A stretch of DNA of 64,000 nt from Chryseobacterium paridis (GTDB taxonomy: Bacteria > Bacteroidota > Bacteroidia > Flavobacteriales > Weeksellaceae). Made by a program: the position numbers and the translations under genes. The stretch lies in contig NZ_JAENHK010000010.1 of assembly GCF_016595215.1 (NCBI RefSeq), positions 248,001-312,000 of the forward strand, given 5' to 3'. Below, piece after piece: positions 52,911-62,368 of this stretch; position 1 is the stretch's first letter, and every line of letters begins with the position of its first letter. Under the pieces are notes generated by a model. It was not told the DNA's origin and searched no databases. It was given only the letters and a program-made list of their open reading frames with translations.

Positions 52911-53894
52911 ATGAACTCAAACACCAAATCTCAAATAAAAAGCAATCACCCCAAAACCGAAAATTTTTTCATCGATGTAAAGAAAGGCTTAGAAAGTAAC
53001 CCTAAAAGGTTATCTTCCAAATATTTTTATGATGAAGTGGGAGACCATCTTTTTCAAAAAATAATGGCAATGCCGGAATATTACCTTACAAAATGTGAAC
53101 TCGATATATTTCAAAATAAAACAGCAGATATTGCTGAGCTTATTGCCTTTGACAAACAACCTTTTGACCTTATTGAATTAGGTGCCGGTGATGCCATGAA
53201 ATCATCCCATCTCTTGAAGTACATGGTAGAACAAGGCTTGGATTTTACCTATATGCCCATTGATATTTCCGGGAATATTCTCTCAATTCTGGATCGGAAA
53301 TTAAGTGAAAATATACCAGATTTAAACGTTGTTCGCCTGGAAGGGGAGTATTTTGAAATGCTGAATAAAGCGGCTTCACTATCTTCAAGAAGAAAAGTGA
53401 TCCTGTTTTTGGGAGGTAATATTGGTAATATGGAACTCGAAGAAGCGACACTGTTTTGTATTGGTTTAAAAGAACATCTGGCAACAGGAGATAGAGTACT
53501 CATAGGTTTTGATCTAAAGAAGAACCCGAATACGATCCTAAATGCATACAACGATAAAACAGGTATTACCGCTGAATTTAATCTAAACCTTCTTGCCAGA
53601 ATCAACAGGGAGTTTGGTGCTGATTTTAATCTTGATCAATTTCAACATTATCAGACCTATGATCCTGTAGGTGGAGCGTGCCGAAGTTATTTGGTCAGTC
53701 TTATCGATCAGGTTGTAACCATCGACCATATGAGAATATCGTTTAAAGAAAATGAACTGATTGACATGGAAGTGTCACAAAAGTTTTCAGAAATCGATAT
53801 AAAAGAACTGGCTGAAAAATCAGGCTTTGAAATCGAAGGTGAAATAAAGGACTCGAAAAAATGGTTTATCGATTCCGTTTGGAAAGTGAAATAA
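52911..53894 (+). CDS. egtD: L-histidine N(alpha)-methyltransferase EgtD
   Basis: A 327-residue SAM-dependent enzyme that trimethylates the alpha-amino group of histidine to hercynine, the first step of ergothioneine synthesis. Diagnostic stretches are SSKYFYDEVGDHLFQKIMAMPEYYLTKCEL, the SAM-binding LIELGAGDAMKSSHLL, FLGGNIGNMELEEA and the LLARINREFGADF segment that contacts the substrate. The length is normal for the family. The egtB gene follows 19 nt downstream. There is no C-terminal sulfoxide synthase as in OvoA, so ergothioneine, not ovothiol, is the expected product. Confidence 0.94.
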   Translation: MNSNTKSQIKSNHPKTENFFIDVKKGLESNPKRLSSKYFYDEVGDHLFQKIMAMPEYYLTKCELDIFQNKTADIAELIAFDKQPFDLIELGAGDAMKSSHLLKYMVEQGLDFTYMPIDISGNILSILDRKLSENIPDLNVVRLEGEYFEMLNKAASLSSRRKVILFLGGNIGNMELEEATLFCIGLKEHLATGDRVLIGFDLKKNPNTILNAYNDKTGITAEFNLNLLARINREFGADFNLDQFQHYQTYDPVGGACRSYLVSLIDQVVTIDHMRISFKENELIDMEVSQKFSEIDIKELAEKSGFEIEGEIKDSKKWFIDSVWKVK

Positions 53895-53913
53895 TAATTA
53901 AAAATCTAAAAAG

Positions 53914-55086
53914 ATGATAGCAAATCCTAAGATTATTGATGTTGTACAGAAATTTGCAGATGTCCGAAAGCATTCTGTAGCTATCTGTGCCCCTCTGGAA
54001 ATAGAAGATTTTGTGGTACAGCCTATTGTAGATGTAAGCCCACCTAAGTGGCATTTAGGACATACCACCTGGTTTTTTGAAACTTTTATATTAACACCGA
54101 ATTTTCCGGATTACGAGGTTTTTGATCCCCAATATAACTTTGTTTTCAATAGTTATTATGAAACCATCGGAGCGCGTGTTATCCGTACCGACCGTGGAAA
54201 TCTAAGCCGCCCGTCAGTTGCAGATGTATACCGCTACAGAGAATACGTTGATCAGCAAATGATCAATTTTCTTCAAAGTGATTTCATGAATAGCTCCATT
54301 GAAACACTTGTTGAACTTGGATTAAATCATGAGCAGCAGCACCAAGAGTTACTGCTTACGGATATCAAATATATTTTAGGACACAACCCGCTTTTTCCAG
54401 CTTATAAGAAAGGTCATAGAAATGAAAAAGTTGGTTCCGGTTCGGCTAAAATGATCAGTTTCCCTGAAGGTGTTTATGAAATCGGTTTTAAGGGTAGCGG
54501 ATTTTGTTTTGATAATGAGTTGGGTAGACACAAAGTGTATTTGCAGGATTTTGAGATCAGTGACCGCGCAGTTACCAATGGTGAATATCTGGAATTTATG
54601 AAAGACAATGGATATACGGATTTCAGGCATTGGCATGCGGAAGGTTGGGACTGGGTGAAACAAAATGAAGCAAAATCTCCATTATATTGGCATCACATCG
54701 ATGGCAAATGGATGTATTATACCTTAGAAGGATTGCAGGAATTGGATCTGGAGGAAGCATTGTGCCATATTAATTTCTATGAAGCTTCAGCCTTTGCCGC
54801 GTGGAAAGGAATGCGTTTGCCTACCGAAGCAGAGTGGGAGGTAGCATCAGAACATTTTCAATGGGAAAACCGTTGGGAATGGACCGGAAGTGCTTACTTG
54901 CCTTATCCCGGATTTAAAAAAGAAGCCGGAGCAGTAGGCGAGTACAACGGGAAATTTATGATCAATCAAATGGTTTTACGGGGTGCTTCAGAAGCGACAC
55001 CCAAAGGACACAGCAGAAATACCTATCGTAATTTCTTTCATGCTAATTTGCGCTGGCAGTTTACTGGAATAAGATTAGCGAAATAA
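53914..55086 (+). CDS. egtB: ergothioneine sulfoxide synthase EgtB
   Basis: A 390-residue non-heme iron enzyme that joins hercynine to a thiol. The N-terminal DinB-like domain has WHLGH (His50) and NHEQQHQE (His139 and His143), the three iron ligands corresponding to His51/134/138 of the mycobacterial enzyme. The C-terminal FGE-sulfatase-like domain has GVYEIGF, RLPTEAEWEVA, WEWTGSAYLPYPGF, LRGASEAT and NTYRNFFHANLRWQFTGIRLA. No egtA or egtC is present in the operon, so cysteine may be the sulfur donor rather than gamma-glutamylcysteine. This is inference. Confidence 0.93.
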   Translation: MIANPKIIDVVQKFADVRKHSVAICAPLEIEDFVVQPIVDVSPPKWHLGHTTWFFETFILTPNFPDYEVFDPQYNFVFNSYYETIGARVIRTDRGNLSRPSVADVYRYREYVDQQMINFLQSDFMNSSIETLVELGLNHEQQHQELLLTDIKYILGHNPLFPAYKKGHRNEKVGSGSAKMISFPEGVYEIGFKGSGFCFDNELGRHKVYLQDFEISDRAVTNGEYLEFMKDNGYTDFRHWHAEGWDWVKQNEAKSPLYWHHIDGKWMYYTLEGLQELDLEEALCHINFYEASAFAAWKGMRLPTEAEWEVASEHFQWENRWEWTGSAYLPYPGFKKEAGAVGEYNGKFMINQMVLRGASEATPKGHSRNTYRNFFHANLRWQFTGIRLAK

Positions 55087-55095
55087 GCCTTGCCT

Positions 55096-56013
55096 ATGAT
55101 TAGAGTAGAATCAATTACTAAAAGTTTTGACGAAAGGATTGCTGTGGACCATATCTCGTTTCAGGCCCACGACAAGGAAATATTGGTGCTTTTAGGAACC
55201 AGTGGCTGTGGAAAGACAACTACACTTAAAATGATCAACCGTCTAATAGAAGCTGATTCTGGTGATATATGGATAGATGGACAAAACATTCGTGAAAGAA
55301 AAATAGAAGAACTGCGTATGCATATCGGCTTCGTTATGCAGCATGCAGGTTTGTTTCCTCACTATACCATCCGGCAAAATATAGCCGTAGTCCCCGAATT
55401 ATTAAAATGGGATAAAAAGAAGATCCGAAGCAGAACGGAAGAGCTAATGGCTAAACTTCATTTACCCGAAGAATTGTTAACCCGCTTCCCTCAGGAACTC
55501 AGTGGTGGACAACAGCAACGGGTTGGGATCGCAAGGGCTCTAATTGCAGATACTCCCATTTTATTAATGGATGAGCCTTTTGGGGCATTAGACAATATTA
55601 CAAAGGCTGATATCCACTCTGAATTTAAATCATTAGAAGAGCTTAAAAATAAAACCATCATTCTTGTTACACACGATGTACAGGAAGCATTTGAATTGGG
55701 ACATAGGATATGTTTGATGGATAAAGGACAAATTGTTCAGATCGGAACTCCCAAAGAAATGCTTTACCGTCCGGTGAATGATTTTGTAAAAGAATTTTTT
55801 GCAGAGAGTAGACTTCTATTGGAATATAAAGTAGCCACTTTAGAAAATGTACGACCCTTCCTGAGCTATTCGGAAAACCTGGATCAGGGGTTTAATAGTG
55901 ATGAAAATGTGTGGAATATTTTACAAATACTAAGTATTAATAATGGTGATGCAGATGAGTACGAAAAATTGTCAGATGCATTCAATAAGTATAGAAAAGT
56001 ACAGGCAGAATGA
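55096..56013 (+). CDS. ABC transporter ATPase of the glycine betaine/OpuCA type, linked to ergothioneine genes
   Basis: An ATPase of 306 residues. Walker A GTSGCGKTTT, signature LSGGQQQRVGIARAL, Walker B ILLMDEPFGALD and a final His in VTHDVQEAF are present. The family resembles OpuCA/ProV. The ATG at 55096 (MIRVESITKSF) is preferred over a TTG 6 nt upstream. The C-terminal ~75 residues lack clear CBS domains. The stop overlaps the permease start (ATGA), so the two are coupled. The operon position suggests a transporter for ergothioneine, as with the EgtUV systems, but it could move a quaternary amine such as betaine. Confidence 0.9.
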   Translation: MIRVESITKSFDERIAVDHISFQAHDKEILVLLGTSGCGKTTTLKMINRLIEADSGDIWIDGQNIRERKIEELRMHIGFVMQHAGLFPHYTIRQNIAVVPELLKWDKKKIRSRTEELMAKLHLPEELLTRFPQELSGGQQQRVGIARALIADTPILLMDEPFGALDNITKADIHSEFKSLEELKNKTIILVTHDVQEAFELGHRICLMDKGQIVQIGTPKEMLYRPVNDFVKEFFAESRLLLEYKVATLENVRPFLSYSENLDQGFNSDENVWNILQILSINNGDADEYEKLSDAFNKYRKVQAE

Positions 56014-57575
56014 CGCAACAAAGTCTCTGGCAATTTATTGCCGAACAACAAGATAAACTCCTTATTCAGATTGTACAACATCTTGGATTAACTTTTGTGT
56101 CGTTACTTTTAGCCATCATTGTGGGTGTTCCACTGGGAATATTAATAGCCCGGAAAAGAGTATTTGCCAATCCGGTTCTGGGAACTGCAGGTATTTTGCA
56201 AACAGTACCCAGTATTGCTCTGCTGGGATTTATGATTCCTGCCTTTGGCATTGGAGCAACTCCGGCAATTGTAGCATTGCTGATCTATGCCCTTTTACCT
56301 ATTATCAGAAATACCTATACCGGAATTACAGGAGTAGATCCATCCGTTATTGAGGCTGCAAAAGCAATGGGAATGAGCAGGAAACAATTGCTTTTTAAAG
56401 TAGAGCTTCCATTAGCAATGCCGGTAATCATTGCGGGGATCCGAACTGCAGCTGTAATCAATGTTGGCGTAGCTACACTGGCTTCTTTTGTTGCGGCGGG
56501 TGGGCTTGGAGAGTTTATATTTGGCGGGATATCTCTTAATAATACGAATATGATCCTTGCAGGCGCTATTCCAGCTGCATTGCTTGCCATTATACTGGAT
56601 CAGTTAATTGCTATTTTACAAAGAGCTGGATATGGCAGGCTCCGCAAAATTTTATTTGTCATTCCTGTGGTATTGGTGATCGTAGGCGGTTTATACCTGC
56701 TAACTTCACATTCGGGGAATAGGCTTAAAGCTGGTTTTACGCCTGAGTTTATGGGAAGGCAGGATGGTGACATCGGATTACGAGCAGTCTATGGATTGAA
56801 TGCAAAACCTACCATTGTAAGTGATGCTATTATGTATAAAGCAGCTTATGATAAAGATCTGGACATCATAAGTGGTTATTCTACGGATGGAAGGATCAAA
56901 GCTTATGATCTGTATGTTTTGGATGATGATAAAAAGATATTTCCGCCATATTTTGCAGCACCGATCATCAAAACAAAGACATTACAGAAGTTTCCGGAGT
57001 TGGAAAAAACCTTAAATTTACTGGCTGGAAAGTTTAATGACTCTATCATGACGGATCTCAATTACCGCTCCGATTATCTTCACCAGACACCTGAAAAGAT
57101 TGCTAAAGACTTTTTAAAACAAAACGGATTATTAAAGAATCCCAGAAATGGAAGTGTCGGAACAGTACGGATTGGATCCAAGATCTTCGGAGAACAATAT
57201 ATCCTTACCGAAATGTATAAAATGCTTATTGAAGGCTATACTGATTATAAAGTAGAGACTAAAACGGGGCTGGGAGGAACTAAAATTTGTTTTGATGCCT
57301 TAGTGAATGATGCCATCGATTTCTATCCCGAGTATACAGGGACAGGGCTTTTGGTCCTTTTAAAACCAACCGAATCAACTATTAAAGACGTAAGCCAAAG
57401 TGCTGAAAAAACCTATAAGTATGTCAATACAGAATTTAAAAACCAATACGGTATAGAATGGCTGAAACCTTTAGGTTTTAATAATTCCTATGCATTAATG
57501 ATGCGAAGAGCACAGTCTCAACAATTAAGAATAAAAAGCATTTCAGATCTTAAAAACTATTTAGATACTCCTTAA
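56010..57575 (+). CDS. ABC permease fused to a circularly permuted solute-binding domain
   Basis: A 521-residue fusion. Residues 1-205 are a permease with the EAA-like loop VIEAAKAMGMSRKQLLFKVELP, followed by a last helix at about 213-232. The binding domain then begins with the half that is normally the second lobe: EFMGRQDG, GYSTDGRIKAYD, FPPYFAAP and KDFLKQNGLL (241-375). The half that is normally first follows: VRIGSKIFGEQ, KTGLGGTKICFDAL, YPEYTGTG and SYALMMRR...ISDLKNYL (384-521). In OpuCC-like proteins the order is reversed. It would bind an ergothioneine- or betaine-like cation, and be exported facing the periplasm. Confidence 0.88.
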   Translation: MTQQSLWQFIAEQQDKLLIQIVQHLGLTFVSLLLAIIVGVPLGILIARKRVFANPVLGTAGILQTVPSIALLGFMIPAFGIGATPAIVALLIYALLPIIRNTYTGITGVDPSVIEAAKAMGMSRKQLLFKVELPLAMPVIIAGIRTAAVINVGVATLASFVAAGGLGEFIFGGISLNNTNMILAGAIPAALLAIILDQLIAILQRAGYGRLRKILFVIPVVLVIVGGLYLLTSHSGNRLKAGFTPEFMGRQDGDIGLRAVYGLNAKPTIVSDAIMYKAAYDKDLDIISGYSTDGRIKAYDLYVLDDDKKIFPPYFAAPIIKTKTLQKFPELEKTLNLLAGKFNDSIMTDLNYRSDYLHQTPEKIAKDFLKQNGLLKNPRNGSVGTVRIGSKIFGEQYILTEMYKMLIEGYTDYKVETKTGLGGTKICFDALVNDAIDFYPEYTGTGLLVLLKPTESTIKDVSQSAEKTYKYVNTEFKNQYGIEWLKPLGFNNSYALMMRRAQSQQLRIKSISDLKNYLDTP

Positions 57576-57579
57576 TTCA

Positions 57580-58743
57580 ATGAACTATAATTTTGACGAA
57601 ATAATATCAAGACACGGTACCAATTCTATAAAATGGGACTCAGTTGCAGATGAGAATGTATTACCCATGTGGGTGGCTGATATGGATTTTAAAACCCCGC
57701 CGGAAGTCGTAGAAGCGCTCTCGAAAAAGGCAGAACAGGGCATATTTGGATACAGCTTTACCCCGCAGGCATTGTATGATGCAATCATTGATTGGTGGGA
57801 AGTAAGCCATCAGGTGAGCCTTCAAAAAGATTGGTTGTTGCCGACTCCCGGCATGATCCCGACTCTTTCAGCAATTGTAAGAGCCTATCTGAAACCAGGT
57901 GAAAACATTATAGTACAATCACCGGTATACAATCATTTCTTTACGCTTATTGAAAACTGTGGATGCAATGCTGTTGAAAATCATTTGATTAATGAAAACA
58001 GTAACTATCAAATAGATTTTACCGATCTGGAATTAAAAGCTTCTAATCCACAAACTAAAATGCTGCTATTCTGTAGTCCCCACAATCCCATAGGTCGGGT
58101 TTGGAAACAGGAAGAACTTGAAAAAATAGCTTCGATATGTGCTAAAAATGGTGTAATGGTTGTTTCAGATGAAATCCATGCTGATCTTGTCTATGAAGGA
58201 CATCGGCATATTCCGTTTATTTCTGTTGCGGAAAAGTATGACCTCTTTTCTGTTACCTGTGGTTCACCGTGTAAAACATTTAATTTATCCAGTCTTCCTG
58301 CTTCATATGTTATTACCAAAGATCAGGAGGTTAAGAAACAAATTGCAAAAATACTATCCATACAGGAAACTTACAGCATTAATCCGTTTGCAGCTGAAGC
58401 TTTAATTGCCGCATATACTTATGGTAGAAATTGGATGGAAGCATTAAAGGAATACTTATATGGTAATTATCTATTTCTAAAGGATTTCTGCAAAGATCAT
58501 TTACCAGATATAATCATTAGTCCACTACAGGCAACCTATCTTGTTTGGCTGGATTGTCGTGCATTAGGGAAGGGGTCTGATGAACTCTACAAGTTGCTGT
58601 TCAAAGATGAAAAATTATGGCTGAATTCGGGAACCATGTATGGAAGTTCTGGAGAAGGTTTTTTACGTATGAATATTGCCTGCCCCAGAGACGTTTTAGA
58701 AGAAGGATTAAAACGATTTGAAAAATATGTAAATAAGAAATAA
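57580..58743 (+). CDS. PLP-dependent C-S lyase, PatB/MalY family (EgtE-like role)
   Basis: A 387-residue fold-type I PLP enzyme. The N-terminus LPMWVADMDFKTPPEV is the signature of PatB/MalY cystathionine beta-lyases; CSPHNPIGRVW, VVSDEIHADLVY and GSPCKTFNLSSL (the PLP Lys) follow in order. In ergothioneine synthesis the last step, cleavage of hercynylcysteine sulfoxide, is done by a PLP C-S lyase (EgtE), and this gene is the last in the operon after egtD, egtB and the transporter. That role is therefore likely. A general cysteine beta-lyase is the alternative. It begins 4 nt after the permease stop. Confidence 0.88.
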   Translation: MNYNFDEIISRHGTNSIKWDSVADENVLPMWVADMDFKTPPEVVEALSKKAEQGIFGYSFTPQALYDAIIDWWEVSHQVSLQKDWLLPTPGMIPTLSAIVRAYLKPGENIIVQSPVYNHFFTLIENCGCNAVENHLINENSNYQIDFTDLELKASNPQTKMLLFCSPHNPIGRVWKQEELEKIASICAKNGVMVVSDEIHADLVYEGHRHIPFISVAEKYDLFSVTCGSPCKTFNLSSLPASYVITKDQEVKKQIAKILSIQETYSINPFAAEALIAAYTYGRNWMEALKEYLYGNYLFLKDFCKDHLPDIIISPLQATYLVWLDCRALGKGSDELYKLLFKDEKLWLNSGTMYGSSGEGFLRMNIACPRDVLEEGLKRFEKYVNKK

Positions 58744-58763
58744 TATGATCTGCTATTTCTTAA

Positions 58764-58799
58764 AAGCCTCCCAGAATTACTGGGAGGCTTTTATTTTAT
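58764..58799 (+). terminator. terminator of the ergothioneine operon
   Basis: A perfect 11-bp stem AAGCCTCCCAG / CTGGGAGGCTT with a 5-base loop, followed by TTATTTTAT. It lies 20 nt past the last operon stop and also faces the convergent small membrane protein gene, so it can act in both directions. Confidence 0.9.
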
Positions 58800-59041
58800 A
58801 GATTTCTATCGGCTTTTTCTTTTTTGAGTTGTTTCCACTTATTAATATTTACAATTAAAATAGGAACCAGGGCGATGGGAATCACAGCCAATGCACTGAA
58901 TTTGTGTTTGAATGTCAGAAAAAGATTACTAAAGAATAAAAGAGGTATAGCGACCATAAGCAAAATGGTTATTGCCTTCGAATTTTTTTCCTGATTAATG
59001 AGTTCTTCATTAGTGTATTCGGTTATTGGCTTATTTTTCAT
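58796..59041 (-). CDS. small two-helix membrane protein of unknown function
   Basis: An 81-residue protein: a polar N-terminus (MKNKPITEYTNEELINQEKNSK), two hydrophobic segments of about 20 residues each (ITILLMVAIPLLFFSNLFL and ALAVIPIALVPILIVNI) and a basic C-terminal tail. It is likely an inner-membrane protein. Similar short proteins starting MKNKP are found in flavobacteria without a clear role. No Cys is present, so a redox function is unsupported here. It converges with the ergothioneine operon. Confidence 0.7.
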   Translation of the reverse strand: MKNKPITEYTNEELINQEKNSKAITILLMVAIPLLFFSNLFLTFKHKFSALAVIPIALVPILIVNINKWKQLKKEKADRNL

Positions 59042-59100
59042 GTTGTTTTTGTTGATGATTTCAAGGTTATTAATTTTCCAACTGGTGGATCTTAATATTT

Positions 59101-59787
59101 TTATAAATTTTGATTAATAAAGTTGGCAAGCATCTTCGTATTATTCCCGTAATGATGGTTTCCCGGAATATGTTTCATCTTATAATTATTACCTAACTTT
59201 ATTTCATGATATGGAAAATGGGCAAATTCAAAATCACTTAAAACAACCATAAGAGGAATGGTTCCCATTTTATTGATCTCAGGGATAACCTGAAGACTGC
59301 CTTTAGGTTCAACACCAAAATATTCATCGAGGTGGATTTGAAAATCATTGCTTTTTGAAGGCCCCATAATAAAGACTTTCTGAATTTTACTTTTCAGATC
59401 ATCGGTAAAGCGATTGTAAACGAAAGGAGTAACATCAGCACCAAAAGAAAATCCTAATAGAACCACCTGTTGATTCTTTCTTCCCTGTAATTGCTGATTA
59501 ATATAGTTTTCAATCGCCAGAGAAGTTTGTTCGGGAGTTTTTTTGTCCCAAAAATAAGCTTTTGTATCAAGTGCAAATACATCATAGCCCAATGCATGAA
59601 GATTAGTTCCAAACCCTTTGGTAAACGTGTTAAAACCGGCATCTCCACTTATATAAAAGATGATGGGTTTATTCGTATTGGAATTCCATTCTGTTATTTT
59701 AAAATCATCATCCTTTTGACAACCAAAAAACAGAATCCATACCGATGCTGATAATATCCTTATCAATTTTTGCAGTCTATTCTTCAT
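59101..59787 (-). CDS. AcvB/VirJ-like lipoprotein, likely lysyl-phosphatidylglycerol hydrolase partner
   Basis: A 228-residue alpha/beta hydrolase. The N-terminus is a lipoprotein signal with a lipobox ending in Cys23 (ILFFGC), so it is probably membrane-anchored in the periplasm. IIFYISGDAGFNTF, LLGFSFGADVTPF (nucleophile Ser) and IPGNHHYGN (His) are typical of the AcvB/VirJ family. In rhizobia AcvB hydrolyses lysyl-phosphatidylglycerol made by an LpiA/MprF synthase encoded next to it. Here the start overlaps the end of the upstream MprF-like gene by 11 nt, which strongly suggests a synthase-hydrolase pair. Confidence 0.88.
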   Translation of the reverse strand: MKNRLQKLIRILSASVWILFFGCQKDDDFKITEWNSNTNKPIIFYISGDAGFNTFTKGFGTNLHALGYDVFALDTKAYFWDKKTPEQTSLAIENYINQQLQGRKNQQVVLLGFSFGADVTPFVYNRFTDDLKSKIQKVFIMGPSKSNDFQIHLDEYFGVEPKGSLQVIPEINKMGTIPLMVVLSDFEFAHFPYHEIKLGNNYKMKHIPGNHHYGNNTKMLANFINQNL

Positions 59788-62368
59788 TTTTTTGTGGTTT
59801 CATGACTTTACTTAGTGTGGTCGGGATCTGCAACAATTCAAAATCGTTACTGTATACCAGGTATTTGTTTTCCCAAATATTAGCATATTTTTCCTTGAAG
59901 TTCCTCAACGTCTGATAGTGTTTAAAACTTCCTACTCTCTGATACACAAATTTCATAATTTCCTCGGCAGTATTATTGGGTTGTTCTATCCCTGCCATCG
60001 GAGTCATTCCCATATTGACATACTTCAGATTCTTGCTCTTGGCATATTCTACCAGTTTTACGATCAATACATCTACACTGCCATTGGGTGCATTTTCAGT
60101 TTTTCTGATCATATCATAGCTGCATTCATCAGGAGCACAATGTGGAATAATATTCAGGAATGCAACACATGTACCATCAGCATCAAAAATGGTAATAAGA
60201 TCCTGGTTTCTGACAACCTCGCGGTCAAACATACCCTCTGCAAATACAATCTCTTTTTTGTCAAATTCCCTCAGCCATTCATCTGAAACACTTTGTATAT
60301 GATCAATAATATCATTGTTTTGAGGTGCTTGTAGTATAGTTGTAGTATAGCCTGATTTCTCAACTGCATTGATGCCATTTCTAATTGTTTTCTTATCCTT
60401 TCCCGTAAGACTAAAGTTTTCGGCATCCAGAATGGCATCCTGTCCGATGAACAATTTTTGTTTTTTTAAAGGGTTAAAATAGGGGATTCCACTTTCGCTA
60501 ACCCTGTAATAGCAGGTTTTTAAACTATTTTTCTTACAATATTGATCAAACTCTTTAATCAGATCTGTTTTTTGTTGCTCAGCGCATACAGGCTCTTCTA
60601 AAACTACTGCGAATCCATTGGCAGTACGAAATGATACAAAACCGTTGATTTCCTCTGAAAAGTAAAATTGCTTTTCCTTTGTCAGTTTAAAATAATCCAG
60701 TGAAGACGTACCATATTGTTCGACCAGATGTTGTACAGTGATATGATTTTCTTTCTGATCTTTTTCTACACGGGAATGGGTCCTGTAAAATGATAAAATA
60801 AGAACCAGCCAGGAAATAACACCCAAAATATAATTCAGATTCTGAAAATCCCGTGCAAATCCTGTCAATGGAGTTAACCCTGAATCTGTGAATAAAAGGA
60901 ATGTATGCAATGTGTAGTAAAGAGCTTCTTCTTTGGTGAAGTCTATCCCAAAATGAGATTTGCTGATGAAGTAAAAACTAAAATAATTGAAGACCAAAAT
61001 AATCGTGAAAATTCCCAAAAACCAACTAAAACCTCTTTGTAAAGAAACAATTTTTGTAGTAAAGCTATATTCTTTTCGGCTATACCATAACAATCCCAGA
61101 GTAAATGAGGCAAACAATGCTTCCTCATAATCCAATGCTTTTAATAAATTGAAAACAATAGAAAAGATGGTAAGCGTTACCGCAAAGTACCATGCTCTTT
61201 TGTAACCTCTGAAAAGATTAGCAGAAGTGACCAAAAGCAATACCCCCGAAATAAGCGTGATCATTTTAGAGATATGAATCAGCTCCCAGGGTAAATAGTT
61301 CTTCAGAATATGCAGACGGTCCGTTAATGCAGGGGTAATTACAGAAAGAATATTGATGATGCCCAGTAAAAATATCATTACTACCGGTAAAATTCGGGCA
61401 AACAGTTTTCTGCCACTCCACAGATACGCTACTATTCCCAGAAGTAGGGGGATCCAGAATTCGAAAAACCGATATAGAAGGGTAATACCTAAACTATCGG
61501 CATGTTTATATCCAAAATTCGCAAGGATATAAGTAAGAGAAAATTCTACGGCACCAAGACCCCGCAGAAAAGGAGAAACGATCATTAATAAAATGGAAAC
61601 CACATAAGATATGGCTGCTGCTGAAAAGGAAGCAGGAACTCCAAATGCATACATAGCAATCAATAGGTGGAAGACTCCGCAAAACTCTATTACTATAGAA
61701 ACTAAAACCGTAATCCAAAAGTATCTTTTATCTATTTCATTGCTGAATATTTCATCTATAGAGCTAATGAATTTCGGGAATTTTTTATCAAGGAATTTGT
61801 AAAACGAATTTTTCTTTCGAAAAGAAATAAAAAGAAGATAGGTGCCCAAAAGTATAGCAGCCAGCACTATAATGCCAACCCAACTGTCATTAAAATTTTT
61901 GTTGATCAAGACTGCATAGGCAATCAGAGGAATCCCAACAATCATTACAGTCAGCAAACCAACAAATCCATAAATGGCACTTGCCTGGTGAATTTTTGAT
62001 GATTTATAGCCTTTGGTCCTTATATTCCGGGGAAGATAAGCAAGAGAGCTTACACCACCGGCAGGGAGAAAGATACTTAAGAAGTTCCGTTTTAGAAATA
62101 AACTGGTAGCATCAGATATGCTGACGTTCAATTGGGTAGCGCGAAAGCTTGTTACATACATGAGTCCCTGGAGAAGTACATAAACGAATGTAAGTAATAC
62201 TCCAATGATGATCCATTCCAATTTGGAATTTTGAAGCTCAGGACCAATAGTTGCCAATTCATGTCTTTCGCTTCGGAAAAAAACAAAAGCCAACAGTAAA
62301 ATAATAACTGCTACAACTTCTTTCCAGCGAACCAGTTTGAAGATTTTTGAAAATTTTACATTTTTCAT
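59777..62368 (-). CDS. MprF-like lysyl-phosphatidylglycerol synthase/flippase
   Basis: An 863-residue protein. The first ~530 residues have about 14 hydrophobic segments and resemble the flippase and UPF0104-type part (FLSIFLPAGGVSSLAYLPR, LRGLGAVEFSLTY). The C-terminal ~300 residues are a DUF2156 aminoacyl-transferase domain (INGFVSFRTANGFAVVLEEPVC, LDAENFSLTGKDKKTIRNG, VNMGMTPMAGIE). It would transfer lysine from charged tRNA to phosphatidylglycerol and flip the product. This affects charge and resistance to cationic peptides. It overlaps the VirJ-like gene by 11 nt, with which it is probably co-transcribed and translationally coupled. Confidence 0.9.
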   Translation of the reverse strand: MKNVKFSKIFKLVRWKEVVAVIILLLAFVFFRSERHELATIGPELQNSKLEWIIIGVLLTFVYVLLQGLMYVTSFRATQLNVSISDATSLFLKRNFLSIFLPAGGVSSLAYLPRNIRTKGYKSSKIHQASAIYGFVGLLTVMIVGIPLIAYAVLINKNFNDSWVGIIVLAAILLGTYLLFISFRKKNSFYKFLDKKFPKFISSIDEIFSNEIDKRYFWITVLVSIVIEFCGVFHLLIAMYAFGVPASFSAAAISYVVSILLMIVSPFLRGLGAVEFSLTYILANFGYKHADSLGITLLYRFFEFWIPLLLGIVAYLWSGRKLFARILPVVMIFLLGIINILSVITPALTDRLHILKNYLPWELIHISKMITLISGVLLLVTSANLFRGYKRAWYFAVTLTIFSIVFNLLKALDYEEALFASFTLGLLWYSRKEYSFTTKIVSLQRGFSWFLGIFTIILVFNYFSFYFISKSHFGIDFTKEEALYYTLHTFLLFTDSGLTPLTGFARDFQNLNYILGVISWLVLILSFYRTHSRVEKDQKENHITVQHLVEQYGTSSLDYFKLTKEKQFYFSEEINGFVSFRTANGFAVVLEEPVCAEQQKTDLIKEFDQYCKKNSLKTCYYRVSESGIPYFNPLKKQKLFIGQDAILDAENFSLTGKDKKTIRNGINAVEKSGYTTTILQAPQNNDIIDHIQSVSDEWLREFDKKEIVFAEGMFDREVVRNQDLITIFDADGTCVAFLNIIPHCAPDECSYDMIRKTENAPNGSVDVLIVKLVEYAKSKNLKYVNMGMTPMAGIEQPNNTAEEIMKFVYQRVGSFKHYQTLRNFKEKYANIWENKYLVYSNDFELLQIPTTLSKVMKPQKNEE

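Noticed and set aside
52911..55086. Ovothiol synthesis instead of ergothioneine
   Set aside because: OvoA has a C-terminal methyltransferase on the same chain. Here EgtD is separate and precedes an EgtB of normal length.
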